Positions 16,403 to 25,204 of a stretch of DNA of 64,000 bases are shown here, in pieces. The position numbers and the translations under genes are program-made. Source of the DNA: JAWLBM01 sp041687675 (GTDB lineage: Bacteria > Pseudomonadota > Alphaproteobacteria > Rhizobiales > Pleomorphomonadaceae). Location: NCBI GenBank assembly GCA_041687675.1, contig JAWLBM010000004.1, positions 1 through 64,000 of the forward strand, written 5' to 3'. Positions within the stretch are counted from its first letter, which is position 1. Every line of letters begins with the position of its first letter. The notes beneath the pieces were generated by a model that was not told the DNA's origin, did no database searches, and worked only from the letters and a program-made list of their open reading frames with translations.

Positions 16403-17680
16403 TCACTGGGCCGTGAAGCCGTCCTTCGCCTTGGCCTCGGTGTCGGCGAGGATCGCCTGGACGTCGGACGGGTCGTCCATGAAGCGGGCGAACATCGACA
16501 GCCCCACCTCGGCGACTGGCGGCGGCGTCGCGAGATCGTAGTTGAAGGCGAAGGCGTCGGCGGAGGCGACCTCGTCGAGGGCGCGCTTCATCACCGGCGA
16601 GTAGGTGGAGGCGTCGACCTTCGTGTTCGGGGACAGGGCGCCCTGCACCTCGGCCCACTTCGCCTGCGCCTCCGGGTCGGAGACGAGGAACTCGAGCAGC
16701 TTCCAGGCCGCGTCGGGGTTCGCCGCGCTCTTCGCCATCAGGAGGCCGTCGACCGGCCCGACGGCGGCGTTCGGCTGCGCGGGATCGATCGCCGGGAAGG
16801 CGAAGAAGTCGTAGTCGTCGCCGGGCTTCAGGCCGATGCCGTTCCAGTATCCGGTGATCCAGGTGCCCATCAGCGTCATCGCCGCGTCGCCCCGCGCGAC
16901 CTTGTCGGCCGCATCGGTCCAGTCGTCTGCATTGGCGTTGGGCACGAAATAGCCGGCGTCGACCAGCTCCTTCCACATCTCCATCGCCTTCACGACCTCC
17001 GGGTCGGTGTAGGAGGCGGAGCCGTCCATCAGCCTGGCGCGGTACTCGGGGCCCGCGGTGCGCAGTAGCAGGTAGTCGAACCAGAACTGCGCCGGCCAGC
17101 GGTTCTTGGAGCCGAGCGCGATCGGATCGACGCCGGCTTCCTTCAGGGTCTTCAGCATGGCGAGGAACGCGTCCCAGGTCTCGGGCATCTCGGTGACGCC
17201 GGCGTCGGCGAGGACCTTGGGATTGTAGAACAGCCCGGCATAGTGGTAGCCGAACGGAACGAGGTAGCGGTCGCCGTCGTAGAGCGTCGCGTTCTCCGCG
17301 ATCGCGGGCACGACCACCCCGTCGAGGCCGGACGCCTGCCAGCGGTCGCCGATCGGGGCGATGTTGCCGGCGTCGACCACGAACTGGGTGCGCGCGCCTG
17401 CCCAGTAGCTGAACACGTCGGGGAGGCTGTTGCCGGCGGCGCGGACCAGAATGCCGGTCTTGAAGTCCTCGTGGCCGATGGGGCTGTCCACGACCGCGAT
17501 GCCGGTTTCCTCCGTGAACCTGCCGAAGATCTCCTCGAGCCCCTGCCGGCCGAGCTCGCCGGTGATGTTGTGCTTGATGGTCAGGGGGGCGGCGGCGGCC
17601 GCGGCCGCCGCTGCTGCGAATCCGGCCGGCAGCGCCACTGCCAGGCCCAGGAGCGCGCGCCTGATCGTCTCAATGCTCAT
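16403..17680 (-). CDS. Sugar ABC transporter substrate-binding protein (CUT1)
   Basis: A 425-residue periplasmic binding protein (cluster B fold) with a Sec signal peptide: basic start, hydrophobic core and an unusual run of ten alanines at about 22-31 before the likely cleavage point near residue 31. Mature motifs such as VFSYWAGARTQFVVDAG, YLVPFGYHYAGLFYNPKVLADAG and VGPVDGLLMAKSAANPDAAW are typical of CUT1 proteins. The ATG at 17680 is favoured because GGGAGGA lies nine bases upstream. It is divergent from the IclR gene, with three dyads between. The bound sugar is unknown. Confidence 0.9.
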   Translation of the reverse strand: MSIETIRRALLGLAVALPAGFAAAAAAAAAAPLTIKHNITGELGRQGLEEIFGRFTEETGIAVVDSPIGHEDFKTGILVRAAGNSLPDVFSYWAGARTQFVVDAGNIAPIGDRWQASGLDGVVVPAIAENATLYDGDRYLVPFGYHYAGLFYNPKVLADAGVTEMPETWDAFLAMLKTLKEAGVDPIALGSKNRWPAQFWFDYLLLRTAGPEYRARLMDGSASYTDPEVVKAMEMWKELVDAGYFVPNANADDWTDAADKVARGDAAMTLMGTWITGYWNGIGLKPGDDYDFFAFPAIDPAQPNAAVGPVDGLLMAKSAANPDAAWKLLEFLVSDPEAQAKWAEVQGALSPNTKVDASTYSPVMKRALDEVASADAFAFNYDLATPPPVAEVGLSMFARFMDDPSDVQAILADTEAKAKDGFTAQ

Positions 17681-17712
17681 CTGTGCGGTCCTCCCGTCGT
17701 CGGGCATCGGAT

Positions 17713-17862
17713 GTTGCCTTATTGGCAACCATCTGCGCCACAATTTCCGGTTTTCCCAGATCGTTGACCCAGTGTCAACATAGCTGTTGCAGATGTGGCG
17801 ATCTTTTGCCATGAGTTGGGTCAAGTACGTCTCCGCGCAACTCTTGTTGCCGCTATGGCAAC
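17713..17862. promoter_or_regulatory. Three 17-bp dyads, probable IclR operators
   Basis: The divergent region between importer and IclR gene holds three inverted repeats of the same form: GTTGCC-TTATT-GGCAAC (17713-17729), GTTGAC-CCAGT-GTCAAC (17763-17779) and GTTGCC-GCTAT-GGCAAC (17846-17862). The consensus is GTTGMC-N5-GKCAAC. The first lies close before the binding-protein gene and the last about 47 bases before the regulator start, as expected for autoregulation and control of both directions. Confidence 0.7.
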
Positions 17863-17908
17863 TCTAGTCTAGGGTTCCCGGAGACTGGGCGGGAGCGGGA
17901 GCCGTGCG

Positions 17909-18640
17909 ATGCGAGTCGTGCAGACATTGCTGAAGGGGCTCGAGATCCTCGACTTCGTGGTGGCCGCCGGGGAGCCCGTGCGAAACTCGGACGTCGCCGA
18001 GCGCTTCGACATCGACAAGGCGAACGCCTCGCGGCTGCTGCAGACGCTGGCGCAGGCAGGCTACCTCGCGAGGGCCGGCGGGCGTGGCTTCGGTCCGGGG
18101 CCGAAGATCCGCTCGCACCGCTCCAAGCCGCTGGAGCAGTTGATCGGGCTTCGCGAGCGCAGCCGCTCCGCCCTCGAGGATCTCGTCCGGATGAGCGGCG
18201 AGTGCGCCCACATGGCGGTGCTGGTCGGCAACAAGGTCTGGTATATCGACAAGGTCTCCTCGCCGCATCCCCTGAAGGTCGACCACCCGGTCGGCTCGCT
18301 GGCGCCGCTGCACTGCACGGCGCTCGGCAAGGCCTATCTCGCCTTCGGCAGCGGCGCGGAGGCGCGGGAGCTGATGGCGTTCACCGCGCGTACGATCACC
18401 CGCCGCGAACTGCTCGACGAGGAGATCGGGGAGATCCGGGGCAGGGGCTATGCGATCGACGACGAGGAATTCTCGCTGGGGGTCCGCTGCGTGGCCGCCC
18501 CGGTGCTGGACGTGTCCGGGTCCATGATCGCCGCCGTCGGGCTCTCCGGCCCGACCGCGCGGATCGATCGGACGCGGCTGGAGGAACTCGGGCGGCTCGT
18601 CACCGAGCGGGTCGCCCGGATCGACACGGTGACGGGGTGA
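17909..18640 (+). CDS. IclR family transcriptional regulator
   Basis: A 243-residue regulator. Residues about 1-65 are the winged helix-turn-helix (LLKGLEILDFVV, NSDVAERFDIDKANASRLLQTL, GYLARAGG). Residues about 75-240 are the IclR effector domain with LHCTALGKAYLAF and the late GVRCVAAPVLD strand. GGGAGCGGGAG lies upstream of the ATG. It stands between the importer operon (minus strand) and the Gfo/Idh, IolD-like and aldehyde dehydrogenase genes (plus strand), and probably responds to the imported sugar or its product. The dyads in front of it are the obvious binding sites. Confidence 0.9.
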   Translation: MRVVQTLLKGLEILDFVVAAGEPVRNSDVAERFDIDKANASRLLQTLAQAGYLARAGGRGFGPGPKIRSHRSKPLEQLIGLRERSRSALEDLVRMSGECAHMAVLVGNKVWYIDKVSSPHPLKVDHPVGSLAPLHCTALGKAYLAFGSGAEARELMAFTARTITRRELLDEEIGEIRGRGYAIDDEEFSLGVRCVAAPVLDVSGSMIAAVGLSGPTARIDRTRLEELGRLVTERVARIDTVTG

Positions 18641-18645
18641 CGAAA

Positions 18646-19725
18646 ATGAGCGCGACCATCGAACGTGCGGGGATCGGATTCATCGGCGCGGGGCGGATCT
18701 CCGACCTGCACGCCATCGAGTACCTGGCGAACACGGGTGCGGACATCGTCGCCATCTGCGACGTCGACGGGGAACTCGCGCGCGGGCGGGCGGCCGCATG
18801 GGGCCTTGCGGACGCGCGGGTCTACACCGACCACCGCGAACTCCTGGCCGACCCCCGGGTCGACGCGGTCGAGGTGCTGGTGCCGCACCATCTCCACCAC
18901 CGCATCGCCAGCGACGCCATGGCCGCCGGCAAGCACGTGTCGCTGCAGAAGCCGATGACGCTCGACCTCGCCGAGGCGGACGACCTGGTCGAGAAGGCGA
19001 GGGCCGCCGGCGTCATTTTCAAGGTGTTCGAGAACTTCATCTTCTATCCCCCGGTGATGCAGGCGCGAAGGCTGATCGACGAGGGCGCGATCGGCACCCC
19101 GCTGTCGATCCGAATCAAGAGCAACCCGGGCCGAAGCCGCACGGCCTGGACGGTGCCGGCGTCGGCGCAGGCCTGGCGGGCGGATCCCGCAAAGAGCGGC
19201 GGCGGCCCGCTCTGCTTCGACGACGGACACCACAAGTTCGCGCTCGCCTGGCACTTCATGGGCAAGGCCGAGGCGGTGCACGCCTGGATCTCGGAGACGA
19301 GGGCGCCCGACGGCTTTCCCTTCGACGCGCCGGCGCTGATCTCCTGGCGCTTCTCGGAGGGGCGCGTCGGCAGCCTCGAGGTGGTCTACTCTCCCGATCT
19401 GGAGATCATGTCGGTGCACTACCCGCAGGACGACCGCGTCGAGATCACCGGGACGAAGGGGGTCATCTGCATCAACCGCGGCCACGGGCGGATCAGTGAC
19501 GAGCCTCCGGTCCTGCTCTACGCCGGCGGCAGCACGACGGGCTTCAGCGACATGGACACGGGCTGGGAGTCGAGCTTCGTCCATTCGACCCGCCAGTTCA
19601 TCGAGGTGCTGAACCACGGCGGCACGCCGAAGCTCACCGGCGAAGAGGGCAGGGAGGTGCTCGCCTTCGCCCTCGCCGCGCAGGAGGCCGCGCGGACCGG
19701 CGGCGACGTCCGTCCCGCCCGCTGA
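18646..19725 (+). CDS. Gfo/Idh/MocA family dehydrogenase
   Basis: A 359-residue NAD(P)-dependent oxidoreductase. It opens with GIGFIGAGRISDLHAIEY (Rossmann loop), contains VSLQKPMTLDLAEAD, where Gln replaces the usual Glu of the EKP signature, and has a FDDGHHKFALAWHFMG stretch that supplies the catalytic His of the substrate domain. GGTGA just before the ATG supports the start; an in-frame GTG nine bases earlier overlapping the IclR stop is an alternative. As first enzyme after the regulator it probably oxidises the imported sugar or polyol at one hydroxyl. Confidence 0.85.
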   Translation: MSATIERAGIGFIGAGRISDLHAIEYLANTGADIVAICDVDGELARGRAAAWGLADARVYTDHRELLADPRVDAVEVLVPHHLHHRIASDAMAAGKHVSLQKPMTLDLAEADDLVEKARAAGVIFKVFENFIFYPPVMQARRLIDEGAIGTPLSIRIKSNPGRSRTAWTVPASAQAWRADPAKSGGGPLCFDDGHHKFALAWHFMGKAEAVHAWISETRAPDGFPFDAPALISWRFSEGRVGSLEVVYSPDLEIMSVHYPQDDRVEITGTKGVICINRGHGRISDEPPVLLYAGGSTTGFSDMDTGWESSFVHSTRQFIEVLNHGGTPKLTGEEGREVLAFALAAQEAARTGGDVRPAR

Positions 19726-19746
19726 CCCGATCCGGAAGGCCGATCC

Positions 19747-21651
19747 ATGTCCGACCAAGCCGACCAGTCCGGTCCGGCGTCCGCCGCCGCCATCGCCGGG
19801 AGGGCCCGCGCGATCGCCGCGGCAGGCGGGCTCAACCGCGCGATCACCGACGCGGCCCTGCCGCCGATGCTGCGGGTGAGCCTCGCCGAGGCGCTGGTGC
19901 TCGGGCTCCTGAAGCAGGGCGTGCGGAAGTTCCTCGCCATCTTCGGCCACGGCAACACCGCCGTCGGCGAGGTGCTGCGCCACTACGACGCCGCCGGCCT
20001 GACCGCCACCTACAATTTCCGCAACGAGGTGGCGATGGCGCACGCGGCGACCGCCCTGTCGTGGGAGTACGGCGAGATGCCGGCGGTGCTGACCTCGATC
20101 GGGCCGGGCGCGCTCCAGGCGCTCGCCGGCTCGCTCGCGGCCGCCTCCAACGGCGTCGGGGTGTGGCACCTATACGGGGACGAGACCACCTTCGGCGAGG
20201 GCTACAACATGCAGCAGGTGCCGCGCCGGGGGCAGGGGGCCTATGCCGAACTGGCCGGCGTGCTCGGCCGCAGCTACCAGCTGCACACGCCGGAGGCGCT
20301 GCGCGACGCGCTCCGCCAGGGCGCGGCCACCGTCGGCCACCCGACCCGGCCGCAGCCCTTCTACCTGATGCTGCCGATCAACACGCAGCCGAAGCTCCTC
20401 GACCTCAACCTCGCCGCCCTGCCGGGTGCGCTGCGGCCGCAGCCGCAGGTGCCCGCCGGCGACGACGTCTTCCTCGAGGCCGCCCGCCTGATTGCCGCCC
20501 ATGAGCGGATTGCGATCAAGGCCGGCGGCGGCGCCCGCCGGGCGGCGGCGGCCGTCACCAGGCTGGCTGAGCGGATCGGCGCGGCGGTGGTGCTGTCGCC
20601 GGGCTCCGTCGGCCTCATGCCGGACGATCACCCGCAGAACATGCACGTGGGCGGCTCGAAGGGCTCCATCAGCGGCAACCACGCGATGGAGAACGCCGGC
20701 TTGCTCGTCGTCGTCGGCTCGCGCGCGGTGTGCCAGTCCGACTGCTCCGGCACGGGCTGGCCGCGGGTGAGCGACGTGGTCAACGTCAACGCCGACCTCG
20801 AGGACGCGCTCCACTACAACCGGACCCTCGCGCTGCAGGGCGACGCCGGGGCGGTGATCGAGCGGCTGCTCGCCGCCCTCGACCGGATCGGCCACCGGCG
20901 GACGCCGGCGGCGGACGCCTGGCTCGCCGCCTGCCTCGACAGGAAGCGGGCGTGGCTGGCCCTGCGCGCCTCCCGCACCGCGGCTGCCCCGATTCACGAT
21001 CCGGCATGGGGCCGGGCGGTGCTGACCCAGCCCGCGGCGATCGCGGTCGCCGCCGCCTTCGCCCGAAGGGTCGGGGCGGTGAAGTACTTTGACGCCGGCG
21101 ACGTTCAGGCGAACGGCTTCCAGATCGTCGACGACGACGAACCGGGGCGGACATTCACCGAGACCGGCGCCTCCTACATGGGGTTCGCGGTCAGCGGGAT
21201 GATGGCGGCCGCGCTCGCCGACCGGCCGTCCTACCCGATGGCCTTCACCGGCGACGGTTCGTTCACGATGAACCCGCAGGTGCTGATCGATGGCGTCGAG
21301 CATGGCCTCCGGGGCATGATCGTGCTGTTCGACAACCGCCGCATGGCGGCGATCAGCAGCCTCCAGCGCGCCCAGTATGGGGCCGGGTTCCGCACCTCGG
21401 ACGGGGTCGCGGTGGACTACGTGCGGCTTGCTTCGGCGGTCGCCGGCGTGAAGGCGGTGTTCGGCGGCTTCGACGCGGCGAGCTTCGAGGCGGCGCTCGC
21501 CGAGGCCCACGCGCATCCGGGGCTCTCGCTGGTCCACGTTCCCGTCTACGACGGCGAGGACCAGGCCGGGGGCATGGGCGCCTACGGGTCCTGGAACGTC
21601 GGCAACTGGGTCGAGGCGGTCGAGGCGGAGTGGCTTCGCCAGACGATCTGA
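19747..21651 (+). CDS. Thiamine diphosphate enzyme, IolD-like
   Basis: A 634-residue ThDP-dependent enzyme of the acetolactate synthase fold, closest by motif to IolD (trihydroxycyclohexanedione hydrolase). The activating Glu is E94 in FRNEVAMAH; the ThDP/Mg motif runs from GDGSF (502-506) to Asn530 in LFDNRRM. A GRSYQLHTPEAL linker and a central Rossmann-like domain (AIKAGGGARRAAAA, LSPGSVGLMPDDHPQN) complete the three-domain layout. Other inositol genes are absent, so the substrate may be an inositol-like cyclic dione or another diketone produced by the preceding dehydrogenase. The start has no competing upstream frame. Confidence 0.82.
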   Translation: MSDQADQSGPASAAAIAGRARAIAAAGGLNRAITDAALPPMLRVSLAEALVLGLLKQGVRKFLAIFGHGNTAVGEVLRHYDAAGLTATYNFRNEVAMAHAATALSWEYGEMPAVLTSIGPGALQALAGSLAAASNGVGVWHLYGDETTFGEGYNMQQVPRRGQGAYAELAGVLGRSYQLHTPEALRDALRQGAATVGHPTRPQPFYLMLPINTQPKLLDLNLAALPGALRPQPQVPAGDDVFLEAARLIAAHERIAIKAGGGARRAAAAVTRLAERIGAAVVLSPGSVGLMPDDHPQNMHVGGSKGSISGNHAMENAGLLVVVGSRAVCQSDCSGTGWPRVSDVVNVNADLEDALHYNRTLALQGDAGAVIERLLAALDRIGHRRTPAADAWLAACLDRKRAWLALRASRTAAAPIHDPAWGRAVLTQPAAIAVAAAFARRVGAVKYFDAGDVQANGFQIVDDDEPGRTFTETGASYMGFAVSGMMAAALADRPSYPMAFTGDGSFTMNPQVLIDGVEHGLRGMIVLFDNRRMAAISSLQRAQYGAGFRTSDGVAVDYVRLASAVAGVKAVFGGFDAASFEAALAEAHAHPGLSLVHVPVYDGEDQAGGMGAYGSWNVGNWVEAVEAEWLRQTI

Positions 21652-21667
21652 TCGGGCAGGACCGGGG

Positions 21668-23116
21668 ATGGTGGACATGCAGGGACTTCTGATCGACGGC
21701 CGCTGGCGGCCGGCCATGGATGGCGGGACCTTCCCGATCGTCTCGCCCGCGACCGAGGAGGTCGTCGGGACCGTGGCCTCGGCCGGACCGGCGGACGTCG
21801 AGGCCGCGCTGGCGGCCGCGGCCGCCGGATTCGCCCGCTGGCGCACGGTGCCGGCCTGGGAGCGCGGGCGCCTCCTCGCCCGGACCGCCGGGCTGCTGCG
21901 CGAGCGGGCGGAGGCGATCGCCACGACGATGAGCCGCGAGACCGGCAAGCCGCTGGCCGAGGCGCGCGGGGAGATCGGCGCCGCCGCCGACCAGTTCGAG
22001 TGGTACGGCGAGGAGGCCAGGCGCGTCTACGGCCAGATCGTGCCGGGCCGCCGGCCGGACGAACGGTTGAGCGTGGTCTACGAGCCGGTCGGCGTCGTCC
22101 TGACGCTCACCGCTTGGAACTTCCCGGCCCTGCTCCCCGCCCGCAAGATCGCTGCGGCGCTCGCGGCGGGATGCGCGGTGATCGCGCGGCCGGCCAGCGA
22201 GGCGCCCGGCGCCTGCCTCGCCATCGGCGCCGCGCTTGTCGACGCGGGACTTCCGGCCGGGGCGATCGGGATCCTGACCGGCCCCGCGAACGTGGTCGCC
22301 TCGGCCGCGATCGCCTCGCCGGTGGTGCGGAAGGTGTCCCTGACGGGCTCCGTCGCGGTGGGTCGCCTCGTGCTCGCGCAGTGCGCCGCCGACTTCAAGC
22401 GCACCTCCATGGAACTCGGCGGCCACGCGCCGGCGATCGTCCATGCGGATGCCGACCCCGTCGCCGCCGCGCGGATGCTCGCCACCGCGAAGTTCCGCAA
22501 CTGCGGCCAGGTCTGCATCTCGCCGAGCCGCTTCTACGTGCACGACGCGATCCGTCCCGCGTTCGAGAGCGCGTTCACCGAGGTGGCCGCCGCGGCCGTC
22601 CTCGGGGACGGGCTGACGGACGGCGTCACCATGGGGCCGATGATCCGGCGGTCCGCGCTCGACGGCGCCCTGGACCTCGTCGCCGACGCCCGCGCCGCGG
22701 GAGCGCGGCTCCTCCACGGCGGCGGCCGGCCCGCCCATCTCAACAAGGGCCACTTCCTCGAGCCGACCGTCCTCGCCGACGTGCCGGAGACGGCCAGGAT
22801 CATGCGGGAGGAACCCTTCGCGCCGGTGGCGCCGATCGCCGGCTTCACCGACGAGGACGAGGTGCTGGAGCGCGCCAACGGCCTCGTCTACGGCCTCGCC
22901 TCCTACGTCTTCACCCCCGACGCGGAGCGGGCCGAGCGGACAGCGCGCGGCCTGAAGGCGGGCATGGTCGGCATCAACGAGGTGCTGCTCGCCACGGCCG
23001 AGGCGCCCTTCGGCGGCGTCGGACACAGCGGCCACGGCCGCGAAGGCGGGTCGCAGGGTATCCTCGACTACCTCGAGCCGAAGTACATTCGCCACCGGCT
23101 GGAACGCAGGGGCTGA
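21668..23116 (+). CDS. NAD(P)-dependent aldehyde dehydrogenase (GabD-like)
   Basis: A 482-residue aldehyde dehydrogenase of normal length. Catalytic elements: TAWNFPALLP near 140-150, the general base E249 in MELGGHAP and the nucleophile C283 in FRNCGQVC. The C-terminal half has EEPFAPVAP and the closing GHSGHGREGG. Family resemblance is to succinate or alpha-ketoglutarate semialdehyde dehydrogenases; the Pro in the ELGGHAP loop fits that group. It starts 17 bases after the IolD-like gene, so it probably oxidises an aldehyde formed further down the same pathway. Confidence 0.87.
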   Translation: MVDMQGLLIDGRWRPAMDGGTFPIVSPATEEVVGTVASAGPADVEAALAAAAAGFARWRTVPAWERGRLLARTAGLLRERAEAIATTMSRETGKPLAEARGEIGAAADQFEWYGEEARRVYGQIVPGRRPDERLSVVYEPVGVVLTLTAWNFPALLPARKIAAALAAGCAVIARPASEAPGACLAIGAALVDAGLPAGAIGILTGPANVVASAAIASPVVRKVSLTGSVAVGRLVLAQCAADFKRTSMELGGHAPAIVHADADPVAAARMLATAKFRNCGQVCISPSRFYVHDAIRPAFESAFTEVAAAAVLGDGLTDGVTMGPMIRRSALDGALDLVADARAAGARLLHGGGRPAHLNKGHFLEPTVLADVPETARIMREEPFAPVAPIAGFTDEDEVLERANGLVYGLASYVFTPDAERAERTARGLKAGMVGINEVLLATAEAPFGGVGHSGHGREGGSQGILDYLEPKYIRHRLERRG

Positions 23117-23140
23117 GACCGCCATGGCAGGCAGGGACAT

Positions 23141-23194
23141 TTGACGGGGCTCCGGCGGGGCCTCGCCAACTACGGCGACCCTGAGTTCGCGCTA
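23141..23194 (+). pseudogene. N-terminal remnant of an IlvD/EDD-family dehydratase
   Basis: About 16 codons (LTGLRRGLANYGDPEFAL) match the start region of sugar-acid dehydratases of the IlvD/Edd family, where the pattern continues into a Cys-containing core. Here homology stops after EFAL. The downstream sequence changes frame and character (YAGEGGLFGRQGIDVVAPAL, unassigned). It sits where the next gene of the IclR-controlled operon would be expected, so it looks like a deleted dehydratase gene. The fragment is short, so confidence is moderate. Confidence 0.45.
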
Positions 23195-23770
23195 TGCGGG
23201 CGAGGGCGGGCTGTTCGGCCGCCAGGGCATCGACGTGGTCGCACCCGCCCTGGCGGCGCTGAGCGGCGAGCTTCGGCAACTCGTCGCGACCAGCGAAGCC
23301 ATTCAGGAGCCGGACCTGCGTTGTCCGGGTCGCGTACCGGCCCGAGCCACTGGAATGTGTGGCGTCTGCGACTGCTTGCAAGTCGTTGAGATGTAGCTCC
23401 GGTCGCGGGTCCGTTTCGGTCCGGCTTTCCCCTGCGGTGATCGCGGAACCGAGGCCCACGACGTGGGCCGGTCTTCTCGATCGACTCGAGCGGGCCAGCT
23501 TGCCTCCGGTTTTGGCCACCTGTCCGTGACAGTGCATTCCCTGTCCCGGATCATCAATCCGTGGTGCGACGAGCACCCCATCCTTGGTTCACGCCCGAAG
23601 TGGCGCGAGCGACCCAAAACAAGAGCAGAGCCGGCCGTCCGGCCTCAAACCAGCTGCCGTCCAAGGCGGTCGAACGCATATGCGCAGGGTCGGCAGGGAA
23701 GCCCGTTTCGCCTGCCGGTGGCGCGGGCGTATGGGCCGCATTCGCCAAGATCAAAGGGAGGGTATCGGAC
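23195..23770. other. Gene debris and promoter region before the second importer operon
   Basis: About 576 bases without an intact gene. Positions about 23190-23330 read in one plus-strand frame as a protein-like stretch (LFGRQGIDVVAPALAALSGE, then LVATSEAIQEPDL) that I cannot assign; it looks like a fragment of a second gene. The rest shows no protein-like frame. The last 100 bases carry the Shine-Dalgarno sequence (GGGAGGG) of the binding-protein gene and must hold its promoter. Confidence 0.5.
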
Positions 23771-25120
23771 ATGAACTCGAATGATCCTGTCAAGCTTGGC
23801 CCCGGCACGACCGTGTCGCGCCGGCAGGTGCTCCGGACGTCGGCCGCCGCGGCGACGGTCGGGCTGACAACGCCATACCTCGGAGCGACCCGCGTCTTCG
23901 CGGCCAACCCGGTCGAGATCGTGCACTGGAGCTGGCTCGCCGCCTCTGATGGCGAGGTCTGGGCCAAGATGATCGACGCCTTCAACGAGGCGCACAAGGA
24001 CAAGGGCGTCACGATCCGGATGGAACTGGTGCCCGAGGAGCAGTACGTCACCAAGGTTCTCGCGGCGACGGCGACCGGGCGTGCGCCCGACTTCGGCTGG
24101 GGGACCGCCGGCAAGGGCGCGCAGCTCGCCAAGGACGGGGTCACGGTGCCGCTCGACGACCTCGCCAAGGAGGTCGGCCTCGCGATCGACGACTTCTCGG
24201 CGAGCTCGATCACCGCGTCGCGCTATCCGAAGTACGGCAACGCCATGTTCATGGTGCCGATGGACCTCATGAGCCTGCAGCCGCTGATCAATCTCGACCA
24301 CGTGGCGGAGGCGGGGCTCGATCCGAACGCGCCGCCCCAGGGCGGCGACGACCTGATCGAGTGGGGCAAGGCGATGACCCGGATGGATGGCGACCGGGTC
24401 ACCCGCTCCGGACTCCTCATGACCGGGTCCGGCGTCCAGCCGACGGTCACCTGGGGGATCGTCGCCGAGCAGATGGGGTTCCGACGCGCCAGCGACGACC
24501 TGAAGACGGCCGCGGTCAATCCCGAGGCCGGCATAAACGCCATGCAATGGGTGCTCGAGCTATTCGATACCCACAAGGTGTCGACCCGCGACGTGACCGA
24601 TCGATACAAGGAGTTCGGCACGGGCAACGGCTCCATCTTCTGGACCGGCCCATGGACGCTCAACGGCTACGTCGGACAGGGCCTCAACTTCATGGCGGCC
24701 GACTTCCCCAAGATCGGCGACCAGCGGCGCACCTACTTCGAGATGGGCGGGCTCGAACTCTACACCCAGAGCGACCCGGGCCGCCACAAGGCAACCATGG
24801 AAGCGGTCAAGTGGCTGTCGGACAACAGCTTCCTGTGGACAACGGTCGGCCGTGGCGCGTCGCCGAGGCAGTCAATCCTGTCCCGCGACGACTACAAGAC
24901 CGCCGGTCACCCCTGGAAGGTGCGCGGCGCCTTCGTTGACGGGATGGCCTATGCCGACATCCTCGAGATCCCGGTCGTCGCCGGGCCGGAGTTCACGATC
25001 TACTCCGGCGGCAACTTCCTCGCCCGCACCCTCGAGGGGGTCTGGGCCGGGACGAAGACGCCCGAGGCCGCCATGGCCGAACTCCAGGAGCGCTGGCAGC
25101 AGGCTCTTGATGAGGATTGA
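23771..25120 (+). CDS. Sugar ABC transporter substrate-binding protein, Tat-type signal
   Basis: A 449-residue periplasmic binding protein. The N-terminus has SRRQVLR at 16-22 followed by a mild hydrophobic stretch and a cleavage-like VFA-A near 43-45, which is a twin-arginine type leader rather than a plain Sec one. The mature part shows CUT1 motifs (HWSWLAASDGEVWAKMI, FGWGTAGKGAQLAKDGV, GNGSIFWTGPWTLNGYV). GGGAGGG before the ATG at 23771 sets the start; longer frames upstream lack support. It heads an operon with two permeases, an aldehyde dehydrogenase, two Asp-box proteins and an ATPase. Confidence 0.88.
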   Translation: MNSNDPVKLGPGTTVSRRQVLRTSAAAATVGLTTPYLGATRVFAANPVEIVHWSWLAASDGEVWAKMIDAFNEAHKDKGVTIRMELVPEEQYVTKVLAATATGRAPDFGWGTAGKGAQLAKDGVTVPLDDLAKEVGLAIDDFSASSITASRYPKYGNAMFMVPMDLMSLQPLINLDHVAEAGLDPNAPPQGGDDLIEWGKAMTRMDGDRVTRSGLLMTGSGVQPTVTWGIVAEQMGFRRASDDLKTAAVNPEAGINAMQWVLELFDTHKVSTRDVTDRYKEFGTGNGSIFWTGPWTLNGYVGQGLNFMAADFPKIGDQRRTYFEMGGLELYTQSDPGRHKATMEAVKWLSDNSFLWTTVGRGASPRQSILSRDDYKTAGHPWKVRGAFVDGMAYADILEIPVVAGPEFTIYSGGNFLARTLEGVWAGTKTPEAAMAELQERWQQALDED

Positions 25121-25133
25121 CTGAGATAGGGCG

Positions 25134-25196
25134 GCCGGTCGCCTCGGGGTGACCGGCACCTCCCGTACCCGGCGGCCGCGGCCTAGCGACCGCCGG
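25134..25196 (+). other. Tandem intercistronic stem-loops after the binding-protein gene
   Basis: 25134-25157 has 7-base arms (GCCGGTC and GACCGGC) around a 10-base loop; 25169-25196 has 11-base arms with one mismatch around GGCCTA. Both lie between the binding-protein stop and the permease start and lack a T-run. This mirrors the arrangement at 16329-16396. Confidence 0.55.
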
Positions 25197-25204
25197 CCAG
25201 TTGC

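Noticed and set aside
17582..17615. GC-rich triplet run in the binding-protein gene
   Set aside because: It encodes the alanine stretch of the signal peptide and is low-complexity coding sequence, not a regulatory repeat.
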